Positions 1-8,431 of a stretch of DNA of 46,015 nucleotides are shown piece by piece. The stretch is from Paracoccaceae bacterium (GTDB taxonomy: Bacteria; Pseudomonadota; Alphaproteobacteria; Rhodobacterales; Rhodobacteraceae). The stretch is taken from positions 1 through 46,015 of the forward strand of contig JAGXGW010000002.1 of the NCBI GenBank assembly GCA_024636555.1. The letters run 5' to 3'. Each line of letters starts with the position of its first letter. Position 1 is the first letter of the stretch. The translations under genes were made by a program, and so were the position numbers. The notes beneath the pieces are model-generated. The model did no database searches, had not been told where the DNA came from, and saw nothing but the letters and a program-made list of their open reading frames with translations.

Positions 1-1299
1 GAGAAGGACCGCGCGCTCAGCCGCCGTTTCCAGAAGATCGACGTGAACGAGCCGTCGATCGAGGACGCGTTCAAGATCCTCAAGGGTCTGAAGCCATATT
101 TCGAGGAGCATCACGACATCCGCTACACGGCGGACGCGATCCGCACGGCGGTAGATCTTTCGGCCCGGTATATCCACGACCGCAAGCTGCCCGACAAGGC
201 GATCGACGTGATCGACGAAGCCGGTGCCGCACAGCATCTGGTGGCGGAATCCAAGCGGCGCAAAACCATCGGCGCCAAGGAGATCGAGGCTGTCGTGGCC
301 AAGATTGCCCGCATCCCGCCGAAGAACGTCTCCAAGGACGATGCCGAAGTGCTCAAGGATCTGGAAAAGACCCTCAAGCGCGTGGTGTTCGGACAGGATG
401 CCGCAATCGTGGCGCTGTCCAGCGCGATCAAGCTGGCCCGTGCGGGTCTGCGCGAGCCGGAAAAACCGATCGGCAACTACCTGTTCGCAGGGCCGACAGG
501 CGTGGGCAAAACCGAAGTGGCCAAGCAACTGGCTGACTCGCTCGGTGTGGAACTGCTGCGCTTCGATATGTCCGAATATATGGAGAAACACGCCGTATCA
601 CGCCTGATCGGTGCCCCTCCCGGCTATGTCGGCTTTGATCAGGGCGGCATGCTCACAGACGGTGTGGACCAGCATCCGCATTGCGTTCTGCTGCTGGACG
701 AGATCGAGAAAGCGCACCCCGATGTCTTCAACATTCTGTTGCAGGTGATGGATCACGGCAAGCTGACCGATCACAACGGACGCGCGGTCGATTTCCGCAA
801 CGTGATCCTGATCATGACCTCGAATGCAGGGGCATCGGATATGGCCAAGGCCGCGATCGGCTTCAACCGTGACAAGCGCACGGGCGAGGATACGGCGGCG
901 ATCGAGCGGACATTCACACCCGAATTCCGCAACCGTCTGGATGCGGTCATCAGCTTCGGCTCCCTGCCGAAAGAGGTGATCATGCAGGTCGTCGAGAAGT
1001 TCGTGCTGCAACTTGAAGCGCAGTTGATGGATCGCAATGTCCATATCGAGCTGACCAAACCGGCGGCTGAATGGCTGGCTGACAAAGGCTATGACGACAA
1101 GATGGGCGCTCGCCCGCTGGGCCGTGTCATTCAGGAATATATCAAGAAGCCGCTGGCCGAGGAATTGCTGTTCGGCAAGCTGACCAAGGGCGGACTTGTC
1201 CGTGTCGGCCTCAAGGATGGCGAGATCGAGTTGCAGGTCAGTGGCCCCGAACAGGCCCGTCTGTCCGGCAGCAAGCCACCGCTTCTGACAGCCGACTGA
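1..1299 (+). CDS. clpA: ATP-dependent Clp protease ATP-binding subunit ClpA (3' part)
   Basis: The frame is open from base 1, so the N-domain and most of the first AAA+ module lie outside the window; 432 residues remain. ClpA is the hexameric unfoldase that feeds proteins into ClpP. The fragment opens with the end of the D1 module (EKDRALSRRFQKI, an arginine-finger type motif). It then carries a full D2 module: Walker A GPTGVGKT at about fragment residues 164-171, the ClpA-type stretch FDMSEYMEKHAVSRLIG, Walker B LLLDEIEKA, and the C-terminal D2-small domain with GARPLGRVIQ. The absence of a ClpB-type middle domain and the close ClpA wording argue against ClpB or ClpC. The stop overlaps the start of the next gene by one base (TGATG), so the peptidase is probably translationally coupled. 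ClpS, the usual adaptor gene, would lie upstream and is not visible. Confidence 0.96.
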   Translation, partial: EKDRALSRRFQKIDVNEPSIEDAFKILKGLKPYFEEHHDIRYTADAIRTAVDLSARYIHDRKLPDKAIDVIDEAGAAQHLVAESKRRKTIGAKEIEAVVAKIARIPPKNVSKDDAEVLKDLEKTLKRVVFGQDAAIVALSSAIKLARAGLREPEKPIGNYLFAGPTGVGKTEVAKQLADSLGVELLRFDMSEYMEKHAVSRLIGAPPGYVGFDQGGMLTDGVDQHPHCVLLLDEIEKAHPDVFNILLQVMDHGKLTDHNGRAVDFRNVILIMTSNAGASDMAKAAIGFNRDKRTGEDTAAIERTFTPEFRNRLDAVISFGSLPKEVIMQVVEKFVLQLEAQLMDRNVHIELTKPAAEWLADKGYDDKMGARPLGRVIQEYIKKPLAEELLFGKLTKGGLVRVGLKDGEIELQVSGPEQARLSGSKPPLLTAD

Positions 1300-2267
1300 T
1301 GCGGGCAGCCCTGCTGCCGATGATACTGACCTCCGCGCTGCCCGCCAGCGCGGAGGTTTTTCGTTTGACCCAGCCGATTGATTGCGCCTTGGGTCAGGAT
1401 TGCTTCATTCAGCAATTCGTCGATCACGACCCCGGCCCGGATGCGATGGATTTCACCTGCAACGCGCTGACCTATGACACCCATACCGGCACCGATTTCG
1501 CGCTACCCTCGCTCGCCGCGATGCAGGCAGGCGTCGCGGTGATCGCCGCAGCCACTGGTCAGGTCACGGCAATACGCGACGGGATGCCGGATTCCGGCCT
1601 CACCTTGCGGACCGCCACCGAGATCGAGGGGCGCGATTGCGGCAATGGGGTTGTTATCCGGCATACGGGCGGTTGGGAGACGCAATATTGCCATCTGATG
1701 CAAGGCTCTGTGGCCGTGGTACGCGGCCAGACGGTGGCTGCGGGGGATCAGATTGGCTTGGTTGGGCTGTCCGGCAATACCGAATTTCCGCATCTTCATC
1801 TGACCGTGCGCCACAAAGGCGCGGTGGTCGACCCGTTCACGCCCGAAGGGCTGATCACCTGCAATGAGGCGCAAACAGACACGCTCTGGTCCGAGCCTAT
1901 CGCCTATGTGCCGGGTGCACTTTTGAACGCCGGGTTTTCCACCGCCGTGCCGGATTATGCAAGCGTCAAGGCAGGCACGGCACGGCTTAAAACGATCCCC
2001 CGCGACGCGCCCGCGCTTGTGGTCTGGGGATATGCGTTCGGCGCGCGCACGGGCGATGTGATGCGGATCACCATCACCGGGCCGGACGGGCAGAGCGTGA
2101 CCGATCACAGCGACACGCTGGAGAAGGATCAGGCGCAATTCTTCCGTGCGGCCGGGCGCAGGACACCTGCCGCTGGCTGGCCGCAGGGATCATATGCGGG
2201 TCAAGTCCTCCTGCTGCGTGACGACGCGCTGATCAGCCGCCATGACGTCAGCTTGGACATAGAGTGA
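1299..2267 (+). CDS. Secreted M23 family metallopeptidase
   Basis: This is a 322-residue exported peptidase of the lysostaphin/LytM (M23) family. Such enzymes cleave peptide cross-links in peptidoglycan, or act as non-catalytic activators. The N-terminus MRAALLPMILTSALPASA is a short Sec signal peptide with an A-S-A cleavage site. The zinc-site motifs look intact: HTGTDFAL (H-x3-D) around residue 62 and HLHLTVRH (H-x-H) around residue 165. That predicts an active enzyme. A second, beta-rich domain of about 130 residues follows the catalytic part and has no motif I recognise. The start overlaps the clpA stop by one base. The gene ends immediately against the convergent OmpA-like gene with no bases between the two stop codons, and I see no hairpin there. 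Confidence 0.9.
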   Translation: MRAALLPMILTSALPASAEVFRLTQPIDCALGQDCFIQQFVDHDPGPDAMDFTCNALTYDTHTGTDFALPSLAAMQAGVAVIAAATGQVTAIRDGMPDSGLTLRTATEIEGRDCGNGVVIRHTGGWETQYCHLMQGSVAVVRGQTVAAGDQIGLVGLSGNTEFPHLHLTVRHKGAVVDPFTPEGLITCNEAQTDTLWSEPIAYVPGALLNAGFSTAVPDYASVKAGTARLKTIPRDAPALVVWGYAFGARTGDVMRITITGPDGQSVTDHSDTLEKDQAQFFRAAGRRTPAAGWPQGSYAGQVLLLRDDALISRHDVSLDIE

Positions 2268-3911
2268 TTACTTTTCAGTGAATTTCAGCTCGATCCGCCG
2301 GTTCTGGGCGCGGGCTTGCTCGGTATCGGCCGGATTGATCGGATTATATTCGCCAAAGCCGTTGGCGCTCAAACGGTCGGGCGGAATGCCCAAGGACTGG
2401 GACATATAGCGCACGACCGACAGGGCGCGGGCCTGCGAGAGTTCCCAGTTGTCGCGGAATTCGCCGAAGCCGGACAGCGGAATGTTATCCGTATGCCCGT
2501 CCACCCGGATCACCCAGTCGATTCCGTCGGGAATGTCATCGGCAACCGCGCTGAGGATTTCGGCGACCTTTGCAACCTCGCCCCGTCCTGCGACAGACAG
2601 ATCCGCGCTGCCCGGCGGGAACAGGACCTCGGAGGCAAAGACGAAGCGATCACCCACGACCTGCACACCTTCCTGCGCGCCCAGAACATCACGCAGACGA
2701 CCAAAAAACTCCGAGCGGTAGCGCTGCAGATCCTGCGCCTCCGCCTCGAGCCGCGCGCGTTCCGCCTCTTCCAACTGCCGTCGCCGCCGCTCTTCCGCAG
2801 CAGCGCGGGCCAGCGCGGTATTCAAATCCGAACCGAGCGATTGCACCTGAATGGATGCAGCCGCCTCGCGCTCTTTCGTATCATCCAGAAGCGCCTGCAA
2901 CTGGCCCAACTGGTTGCGCAAGGCGGCGACCTGCTGGTTCAAAAGCGCCTGTGCGCGCTGCGCCTCGGTCGAGCGATCCTGCTCCTCGGCCAGCAACTGT
3001 TGGGCCTGCGCGCGCAGGGCCGCCTCGCGCTCGGCCTCTGTCATCTGGGTGGAGAGTTCGGCTTGCAGATTGTCGCGTGCCGCTTCTGCCGCAGCCAGCA
3101 GGGTGAGTGTTTCCTCTGCACGGCGGCGCTGCTGTTCCAGCGCAAGCGTCATCGCGCTCAACTCGGTGTCGGCATTCTGCAACCTGACGCGCAGGGCCTC
3201 GGCCGCTGCGGCCTCAGCCAGACGGGCGGCTTCTTCCTCTGACAGTTGAGACTGTAACGTCTCGACCTGTCCCGTCAGCGCTTGCGCGGTAGCTTCGGTC
3301 TCTGCCTGCTCAGCCCGCAAATCGGCGATCAGCGCTTCCAGCGCTTCGCGTCGCGCGGCGGCCAGCCCTGCCGCTTCGGCCGAGGCATCGACTTCGCTGC
3401 GCGCCTGCGCCAGAGCCAGATTCAGAGCCTCCTGCTCGGACAGCAATTGCGCTTGCTCCGCTTCCAGTTCCATCACAGCGCCGATCGCCACATCGCGATC
3501 CGCCAGCAATGCGGCCACCTGGGCCTCGAATGCGGTGATCCGGCTTTCGGCCTCGTCCAGCCCGGCAAGACCTGCATCGCGCTGCTGGGTCAGCGCCGAA
3601 ATGAGCGATTCCTGCTGCGCGATCTGCGCACGGGACTCGCCCAAGGTCACATCAAGCTCGCCGAGTTGCGCCGTAAGGTCTTCGGTGCGGCGCTGCTCCA
3701 GCCCCAACGCCTGCGCAAGGGCCGCCATCTCGATATTGAGCGCGGTCAATTCGCTCTCCTGCCCGCTGATCGTCTCGCGCAGCACGAATTGCACGACCAT
3801 GAAGATGGTCAGCACGAACATCAGCACCAACAGCAGCCCGGTCATCGCATCCACGAAACCCGGCCAGATCGAGCCCTGAAACCGTTGACCTGTGCGCCGC
3901 GACAGGGCCAT
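2268..3911 (-). CDS. OmpA/MotB-like peptidoglycan-binding membrane protein with a long coiled coil
   Basis: This 547-residue protein has three parts. A short basic cytoplasmic tail leads into one membrane helix (about residues 18-45, PGFVDAMTGLLLVLMFVLTIF). About 360 residues of Ala/Glu/Gln/Arg/Leu-rich heptad sequence predict a very long periplasmic coiled coil. The C-terminal OmpA-family domain (about 415-547) carries DGHTDNIPL, NWELSQARA and NRRIELKF, the residues that bind the peptidoglycan peptide. The architecture is MotB/ZorB-like. It starts 3 bases after the stop of the ExbB/MotA-like gene, so the two almost certainly form one stator-type complex. The membrane helix has an Asp (FVDAM), the position of the ion-carrying Asp in MotB. 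The substrate or task is unknown. It could alternatively be called a generic peptidoglycan-binding protein. Confidence 0.88.
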   Translation of the reverse strand: MALSRRTGQRFQGSIWPGFVDAMTGLLLVLMFVLTIFMVVQFVLRETISGQESELTALNIEMAALAQALGLEQRRTEDLTAQLGELDVTLGESRAQIAQQESLISALTQQRDAGLAGLDEAESRITAFEAQVAALLADRDVAIGAVMELEAEQAQLLSEQEALNLALAQARSEVDASAEAAGLAAARREALEALIADLRAEQAETEATAQALTGQVETLQSQLSEEEAARLAEAAAAEALRVRLQNADTELSAMTLALEQQRRRAEETLTLLAAAEAARDNLQAELSTQMTEAEREAALRAQAQQLLAEEQDRSTEAQRAQALLNQQVAALRNQLGQLQALLDDTKEREAAASIQVQSLGSDLNTALARAAAEERRRRQLEEAERARLEAEAQDLQRYRSEFFGRLRDVLGAQEGVQVVGDRFVFASEVLFPPGSADLSVAGRGEVAKVAEILSAVADDIPDGIDWVIRVDGHTDNIPLSGFGEFRDNWELSQARALSVVRYMSQSLGIPPDRLSANGFGEYNPINPADTEQARAQNRRIELKFTEK

Positions 3912-3914
3912 GGA

Positions 3915-5135
3915 TCAGCTCCCTTCGGTCTTTGAACCCAGCGTCGCGCCCAGCGGGCGCGGCGTGCTCGCACGGGGCCGCGTCTGCTCTACCGCGCGGG
4001 TCAGCGCGGCCAGATCAGTGCGCAGTTCCGCCATCGTGTCCTGACGCCCGGCGCTGATCTCCTCGAGGATACGCAGCAACTGCACATCCATCGAGCGCAA
4101 CCGCATCCGGCTTTCGGCATCCATGCCCTCGCCGCGCTCCTGCGTGGACAGCGCCTGTGCCAGACGCTCCTGTCCCTCGGCCAGCCGCATCAGGGCGGTT
4201 GTCAGCTCCGCTTGTTGTCCGGCGTCGGCCCCCAATCTCTGGCCCAGCCCCTCGACAGCCTCGCCCAGCCGTTCCAGCCGTGCATCCGTAGTGATACGTC
4301 CGACTTCGGCCTGCTCCAGAAGACGTTCCACCGCCTCCATCTGGTCGGCCATGCTGTCCACGACCTGCGCGATCATGGACTGGTCCGGCGCGCCCTCCCC
4401 CTCTCCGGAGGTGAAGCCGAGGCGGGTGATCGTGCTCAGCCACTCTTCAAGCTCGCGGTAAAACCGGTTCTGCCCGTGTCCCGCGAACAGCTCCAGCAAC
4501 CCAACCACCAACGATCCGGCCAGCCCCAGCAGGGACGATCCGAACGCCACGCCCATGCCCGAAAGCTGTGCATCCAGCCCGTCCATCAGACGGCCAAAGA
4601 CGGCCACCCCCTCCTCGCCCTCTTGCGGGGCAAGGCTGCGGATCGTGTCAACCAGCGCAGGCACGGTTGTGGCAAGGCCGTAGAACGTACCCAGAAGGCC
4701 GAGGAAGATCAGCAGGCTGACGATGTAGCGGGTGATTTCCCGCGCCTCGTCTATGCGGGTGGCGACGGAATCGAGGATCGACCGGGTCGAACTGGCACCG
4801 ATCTGCATCCGCGCGCCGCGTGTCCGCAACAGGGCCGCCAGCGGTGCCAGCAACCGCGGCGCGGCACGCCCGTCCGCGCGCCCTTTGGTGAAGGATTCGA
4901 TCCAGCGCACTGAATTGATCAGTTGCGCCACCTGCAAAAAGCAAGCCAGCACCCCGATCACGAAGACGAACAGGATAAAGCCGTTGAGATATGGATTTGC
5001 CTCGAACACGGGCAGCACCCGCGGCAGTGCGAGGACCACAACGCCTGCGGCCAGCCCAAGCACCAGAAGCATCGAAACGATCTGGCGCAGGGGCTGGGAG
5101 AATTGTGGCTCGGCCTCGTGGTCCGACAGGTCCAT
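3915..5135 (-). CDS. ExbB/MotA/TolQ-like proton-channel protein
   Basis: This 406-residue inner-membrane protein has two membrane helices near the N-terminus (QIVSMLLVLGLAAGVVVLAL, then LNGFILFVFVIGVLACFLQ). A MotA/TolQ/ExbB proton-channel core follows (YIVSLLIFLGLLGTFYGLA, then GVAFGSSLLGLAGSLVVGLLELFAG). The C-terminal half is a charged helical tail with predicted coiled coil. The ATG start at 5135 is preceded by AGGA at 9-base spacing. A TTG 11 codons upstream is open but has no ribosome site. The gene lies just upstream of, and is coupled to, the OmpA-like partner. By family analogy it conducts ions and drives a conformational change in that partner. It is larger than TolQ or ExbB (about 230-250 aa) and has no TolR/ExbD partner, so it is not the Tol or Ton motor itself. 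Confidence 0.85.
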   Translation of the reverse strand: MDLSDHEAEPQFSQPLRQIVSMLLVLGLAAGVVVLALPRVLPVFEANPYLNGFILFVFVIGVLACFLQVAQLINSVRWIESFTKGRADGRAAPRLLAPLAALLRTRGARMQIGASSTRSILDSVATRIDEAREITRYIVSLLIFLGLLGTFYGLATTVPALVDTIRSLAPQEGEEGVAVFGRLMDGLDAQLSGMGVAFGSSLLGLAGSLVVGLLELFAGHGQNRFYRELEEWLSTITRLGFTSGEGEGAPDQSMIAQVVDSMADQMEAVERLLEQAEVGRITTDARLERLGEAVEGLGQRLGADAGQQAELTTALMRLAEGQERLAQALSTQERGEGMDAESRMRLRSMDVQLLRILEEISAGRQDTMAELRTDLAALTRAVEQTRPRASTPRPLGATLGSKTEGS

Positions 5136-5202
5136 GCGGTCAGTTCCTGACACTGGTTTTTGTTGCAATGATCCTAAGGATTGTTCATCCCCCTGCCAAG
5201 GC

Positions 5203-5751
5203 CTATCCCGTAAGATCGCGCGCCTGCATGGTCAGATTGCGCACTCGCAGATCCAGCCAGTCCAGATCGGCATCCGCAATGCCAAGCGTGGCAAGATGTG
5301 CCACGGTATTGTGCAGATACTCGGTATTCGGGCCGCGCCCGCCCACGGCACGCGCGATGATCCGGGCCTGGTCCTCCAACGGCAGGCCACCGCAATATTG
5401 CACATGGTCGGGATCGACCACATAGGTCACGGCCTCGACCTGCGTACCGTCAGCCAGATCAACCACCAGATTACGCTCCACATAGGCCGAGGAGACAAGT
5501 TCACGCTCGCGCAGATAGGACAGAACCTCATCCGCCTCCGCAGGGGCCACGCCCAAGGCGAGACCGTGGCAATCTGTGTCCGCCGACGCATCCAGCGCCA
5601 GCACCAGCCCCGGGTCGTCCGGCGTGCCGCGGTGATGGACCGAGCGCATGCAAAAACTGCGGTGATAGGCAGGCAAACGCGCCAACACCGTCCGTCTTGC
5701 CCTGAAACCGGGGTTCCACAGCAGCGACCCATATCCGAATACCCACATCAT
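5203..5751 (-). CDS. chaC: Gamma-glutamylcyclotransferase, ChaC family
   Basis: This 182-residue cytoplasmic enzyme belongs to the ChaC/GCG family, which cleaves glutathione to 5-oxoproline and Cys-Gly. The diagnostic substrate-loop motif FGYGSLLWNP is at residues 5-14. Glutamates of the RERE stretch (82-84) fit the catalytic acid region. VDPDHVQYCGG and the terminal helix with NTEYLHNTVAHLATLGI are typical of the family. It begins with tandem ATG ATG codons, so the true start could be either. The gene is divergent from the DUF2125 gene, and the two share a 73-bp spacer that must hold both promoters. Length is close to that of bacterial relatives. Confidence 0.9.
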   Translation of the reverse strand: MMWVFGYGSLLWNPGFRARRTVLARLPAYHRSFCMRSVHHRGTPDDPGLVLALDASADTDCHGLALGVAPAEADEVLSYLRERELVSSAYVERNLVVDLADGTQVEAVTYVVDPDHVQYCGGLPLEDQARIIARAVGGRGPNTEYLHNTVAHLATLGIADADLDWLDLRVRNLTMQARDLTG

Positions 5752-5824
5752 CGCAGCACTGGCCCTTCTCTTTGGCCCCCTGTAAACACCACCTCAGTCC
5801 AAGAGAAAAGAGGGCCTGCACCCC

Positions 5825-6850
5825 GTGAAACGCCTGTTGTTCCTGATCGTCGTCGCTGCCGCCCTTTGGTCCGGTTACTGGCTTTACGGTGCCTCGAGCA
5901 CACGGGCGACCTTTGTCGCATGGTTCGAGGACCGCCGCGCCGAAGGCTGGGTGGCAGATGTCTCCGATCTTGAGGTAAAAGGATTTCCAAACCGTTTCGA
6001 CACGACATTCACCGACATCACGCTGGCTGATCCGGCAACCGGATGGGCATGGGAAGCCCCGTTCTTCCAGCTTTTCGCGCTCAGCTACAAGCCCAATCAC
6101 ATTATCGCTATCTGGCCCGATCAACAGCGTATCGCTACACCAAAGGGCCGCTACGGGATGACAAGCGCACAGATGCAGGCCAGCGTCGTGATCTGGCCAA
6201 GCACGGATCTGGTGCTGGACCGTATCCGTCTGGTCGCTGACACTGTCCAGATCACCGCCAATGACGGCAGCACCACAGGCGCGAGTGCTCTGCGGCTGGC
6301 GGCCGAGCGGCTGGGTCCGGATGGTCAGCCTGCCAGCAGCGCACCGGATCAGGGTGACACGCGCTACCGGATCGCGTTTTCCACGGAAGGCTTTGCGCCG
6401 GACGCCGATTTGCGCGCGCGGATCGACCCGACAGGCCGCCTGCCCCGCACGCTGGAAGCTCTGCGCGCCGATGTCACGCTTGGCTTTGACCGCCCATGGG
6501 ACCGTCACGCGGTGGAGGTTGCCCGCCCTCAACCCACGCTGATCTCGCTCCGGCTGGCCGAGGCCCGCTGGGGAGAGCTGGAATTGCTGGCATCGGGTGA
6601 TCTGGATGTGGATACGCAAGGGCAGGCCACGGGCCGGATCACCGTCAAGGCGCAGAACTGGCGCGAGATACTTCAGATGATCCGTGCGTCAGAGCAGATG
6701 CCCGATGCGCTGGCCACCACGCTGGGACGGGGCCTGTCGCTTCTGGCGGGGCAAAGCGATGCAATCGACATTCCTCTGGATTTCCGCAGTGGCCGCATCT
6801 GGATCGGCCCGCTTGCCGTGATGGACAGCCCGCGCTTTTTGCTTCGCTAA
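5825..6850 (+). CDS. DUF2125 domain-containing protein
   Basis: This 341-residue protein probably starts at a GTG (5825) with AGAGGG upstream. Its N-terminal hydrophobic stretch (about residues 3-22) would act as a signal peptide or single membrane anchor. The rest is a beta-rich domain with recurring short strands (VSDLEVKGFPNRFDTTFTDI, LADPATGWAWEAPFFQLFAL), the wording of the alphaproteobacterial DUF2125 family. Function is unknown. The repeated strand pattern recalls lipid-binding AsmA-like folds, but this is only an impression. It is convergent with the extensin-like gene. Between them lies a short inverted repeat (TGCCGG...CCGGCA, 6864-6881) without a T-tract, at best a weak terminator. 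Confidence 0.8.
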   Translation: MKRLLFLIVVAAALWSGYWLYGASSTRATFVAWFEDRRAEGWVADVSDLEVKGFPNRFDTTFTDITLADPATGWAWEAPFFQLFALSYKPNHIIAIWPDQQRIATPKGRYGMTSAQMQASVVIWPSTDLVLDRIRLVADTVQITANDGSTTGASALRLAAERLGPDGQPASSAPDQGDTRYRIAFSTEGFAPDADLRARIDPTGRLPRTLEALRADVTLGFDRPWDRHAVEVARPQPTLISLRLAEARWGELELLASGDLDVDTQGQATGRITVKAQNWREILQMIRASEQMPDALATTLGRGLSLLAGQSDAIDIPLDFRSGRIWIGPLAVMDSPRFLLR

Positions 6851-6872
6851 GCTGATCACAGCCTGCCGGAGT

Positions 6873-7514
6873 TTACCGGCAATATGGCCCGTTGCGATGG
6901 CGGGCTGTGTCGAAATGGAAGTGGTCCAGATGGAAGCGGTCCGATTCCGGTCCCAGCACCGTGCCGAAGGGGCCGCATGCCGCGCGGTGCATCTGGCGTA
7001 GCGCCCGACCGTTGCGGCCACTGCCCCAGTCATCCAGCACCGTGATCTGCGTGCCATCGTGCAATCTGTAACCGGAAACGTCGATCGCCTTGCCGCGCCC
7101 GTGTTCGGAAATCCGTGCCCCGGCCCGGTGATTGCGCGTGCGGCAGGCATAGCTGGCCGTGATGCGGATCGACTGCACCCCGCCACCCTGACGCCCCACG
7201 GCAGGTGTCATGCCGCGATCCACCCATGTCTGGAACGCCCGCGCTGTCGGGCAATCCACCACCGCGCCGGTGCTGAGCTGGACGCCGCTGACCTCGTGCA
7301 GGCGCACGGCATTGTCGATCCCGCATCCGGTGATGCCGCCGGGCACCTCGCCCACGACTTCGCCGCGCAATGCCGGATTGCCACAGATCATCGGATAGCC
7401 GCTGGTCGACGCCGCCGCACGTGGCGCCGAGCGGTCATAGCGCACACTGCAAGCGCTGGCGCTCAACATCAGCGCCAAAAGGGCCAGCGGGATGATACCT
7501 GCTCTGGGCCTCAT
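6873..7514 (-). CDS. Extensin-like family lipoprotein/secreted protein
   Basis: This 213-residue protein starts at 7514, overlapping the tyrC stop as ATGA; an open frame upstream is only the tyrC shadow. The N-terminus [22 protein letters not shown] ends in a lipobox-like L-S-A-S-A-C, so it is likely a lipoprotein. The body is the bacterial extensin-like (Extensin_C) domain. It contains RNHRAGARISEHGRGKAIDV, and SEHGRGKAID is the family's peptidase-like metal motif (S-x2-G-x-A-x-D type). A C-terminal FHLDHFHFD follows. These features resemble D-Ala-D-Ala carboxypeptidases of the VanY/MepA type, so a cell-wall role is plausible but unproven. It is the last gene of the hisC-tyrC operon, a combination without an obvious metabolic reason. 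Confidence 0.82.
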   Translation of the reverse strand: MRPRAGIIPLALLALMLSASACSVRYDRSAPRAAASTSGYPMICGNPALRGEVVGEVPGGITGCGIDNAVRLHEVSGVQLSTGAVVDCPTARAFQTWVDRGMTPAVGRQGGGVQSIRITASYACRTRNHRAGARISEHGRGKAIDVSGYRLHDGTQITVLDDWGSGRNGRALRQMHRAACGPFGTVLGPESDRFHLDHFHFDTARHRNGPYCR

Positions 7515-8431
7515 CGCACCGCCTTGGCGCGGCCGAAATCGGGCGCATCGGTATCCTGCCCCGCCTCGATGATCCCGCGCCGGATCGCCCGTGTGCGCGT
7601 GAAATAATCGTGCAGATGCGCGCCGTCTCCGGTGCGGATCGCGCGTTGCAGGGCGAACAACTCCTCGGTGAAGCGGCCCAGAATCTCCAGCGTCGCCTCC
7701 TTGTTGGTCAGAAAGACATCGCGCCACATCGTCGGATCACTGGCGGCGATCCGGGTAAAGTCGCGGAAACCGGCGGCGGAATATTTGATCACCTCGCTGT
7801 CGGTGACGCGGCGCAGGTCATCGGCAACGCCCACCATCGTATAGGCGATCAGATGCGGTGCATGGCTGGTCACCGCCAGCACCAGATCGTGATGATCCGC
7901 CTCCATCGTATCGACATTGGCCCCCATCTCCTGCCAGAAACGGCCCAGTCGTACCACAGCATCGGGGTCTGTGCCCTCGACCGGCACCAGCAGGCACCAG
8001 CGGTTATCGAACAAGGTGGCAAATCCCGACTCCGGCCCCGAATGCTCGGTCCCGGCCAACGGATGCGCTGGCACGAAATGCACATTGTCCGGCAGATGCG
8101 GGCCGACCGCCTGAATGACCGCCGCCTTGACAGAGCCGACATCGCTCACCGTGGCCCCCGCCGCGAGATGCGGGGCAATCTCTGCGGCCACCTGCCCCAT
8201 CGCGCCCACCGGCACACAGAGCACCACCAGATCGGCCCCCGCCACAGCCTCCGCCGCCGTATCGCAGACACGGTCGCACAGCCCGATACGGCGCGCGGTG
8301 TCGCGGGTTTCAGCAGAGCGTGCATAGCCCGTCACCTCGCCCGCCAGCCCGCTGCGTTTGATCGCCCAGAACATCGACGAGGCGATCAGCCCCAGCCCGA
8401 TGAGCGCCACGCGCTCATAGATCACGCTCAT
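7511..8431 (-). CDS. tyrC: Prephenate/arogenate dehydrogenase
   Basis: This 306-residue enzyme oxidatively decarboxylates prephenate or arogenate in tyrosine synthesis. The N-terminal Rossmann fold reads [20 protein letters not shown], where the glycine pattern is G-L-G-L-I-A; the last glycine of the usual G-x-G-x2-G is Ala, as in many TyrA/TyrC proteins. Catalytic-region motifs include [12 protein letters not shown] (catalytic His) and [19 protein letters not shown]. The start at 8431 (ATGAGCGTG) overlaps the hisC stop by 4 bases, and its own stop overlaps the extensin-like start. Pairing with a HisC-type aminotransferase suggests the aminotransferase also works on prephenate or an aromatic keto acid. 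Coenzyme and substrate preference cannot be decided from the sequence. Confidence 0.9.
   Translation of the reverse strand: MSVIYERVALIGLGLIASSMFWAIKRSGLAGEVTGYARSAETRDTARRIGLCDRVCDTAAEAVAGADLVVLCVPVGAMGQVAAEIAPHLAAGATVSDVGSVKAAVIQAVGPHLPDNVHFVPAHPLAGTEHSGPESGFATLFDNRWCLLVPVEGTDPDAVVRLGRFWQEMGANVDTMEADHHDLVLAVTSHAPHLIAYTMVGVADDLRRVTDSEVIKYSAAGFRDFTRIAASDPTMWRDVFLTNKEATLEILGRFTEELFALQRAIRTGDGAHLHDYFTRTRAIRRGIIEAGQDTDAPDFGRAKAVR

Noticed and set aside
3915-5168. Zorya phage-defence system (ZorAB) for the ExbB/MotA-like and OmpA-like pair
   Set aside because: No zorC/D/E genes adjoin, the long coiled coil is in the wrong subunit, and the pair sits among housekeeping genes.
6864-6881. TGCCGG...CCGGCA hairpin as terminator between DUF2125 and extensin-like genes
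   Set aside because: The stem is short, lacks a T-tract and overlaps the extensin stop codon, so it is too weak to list as a terminator.
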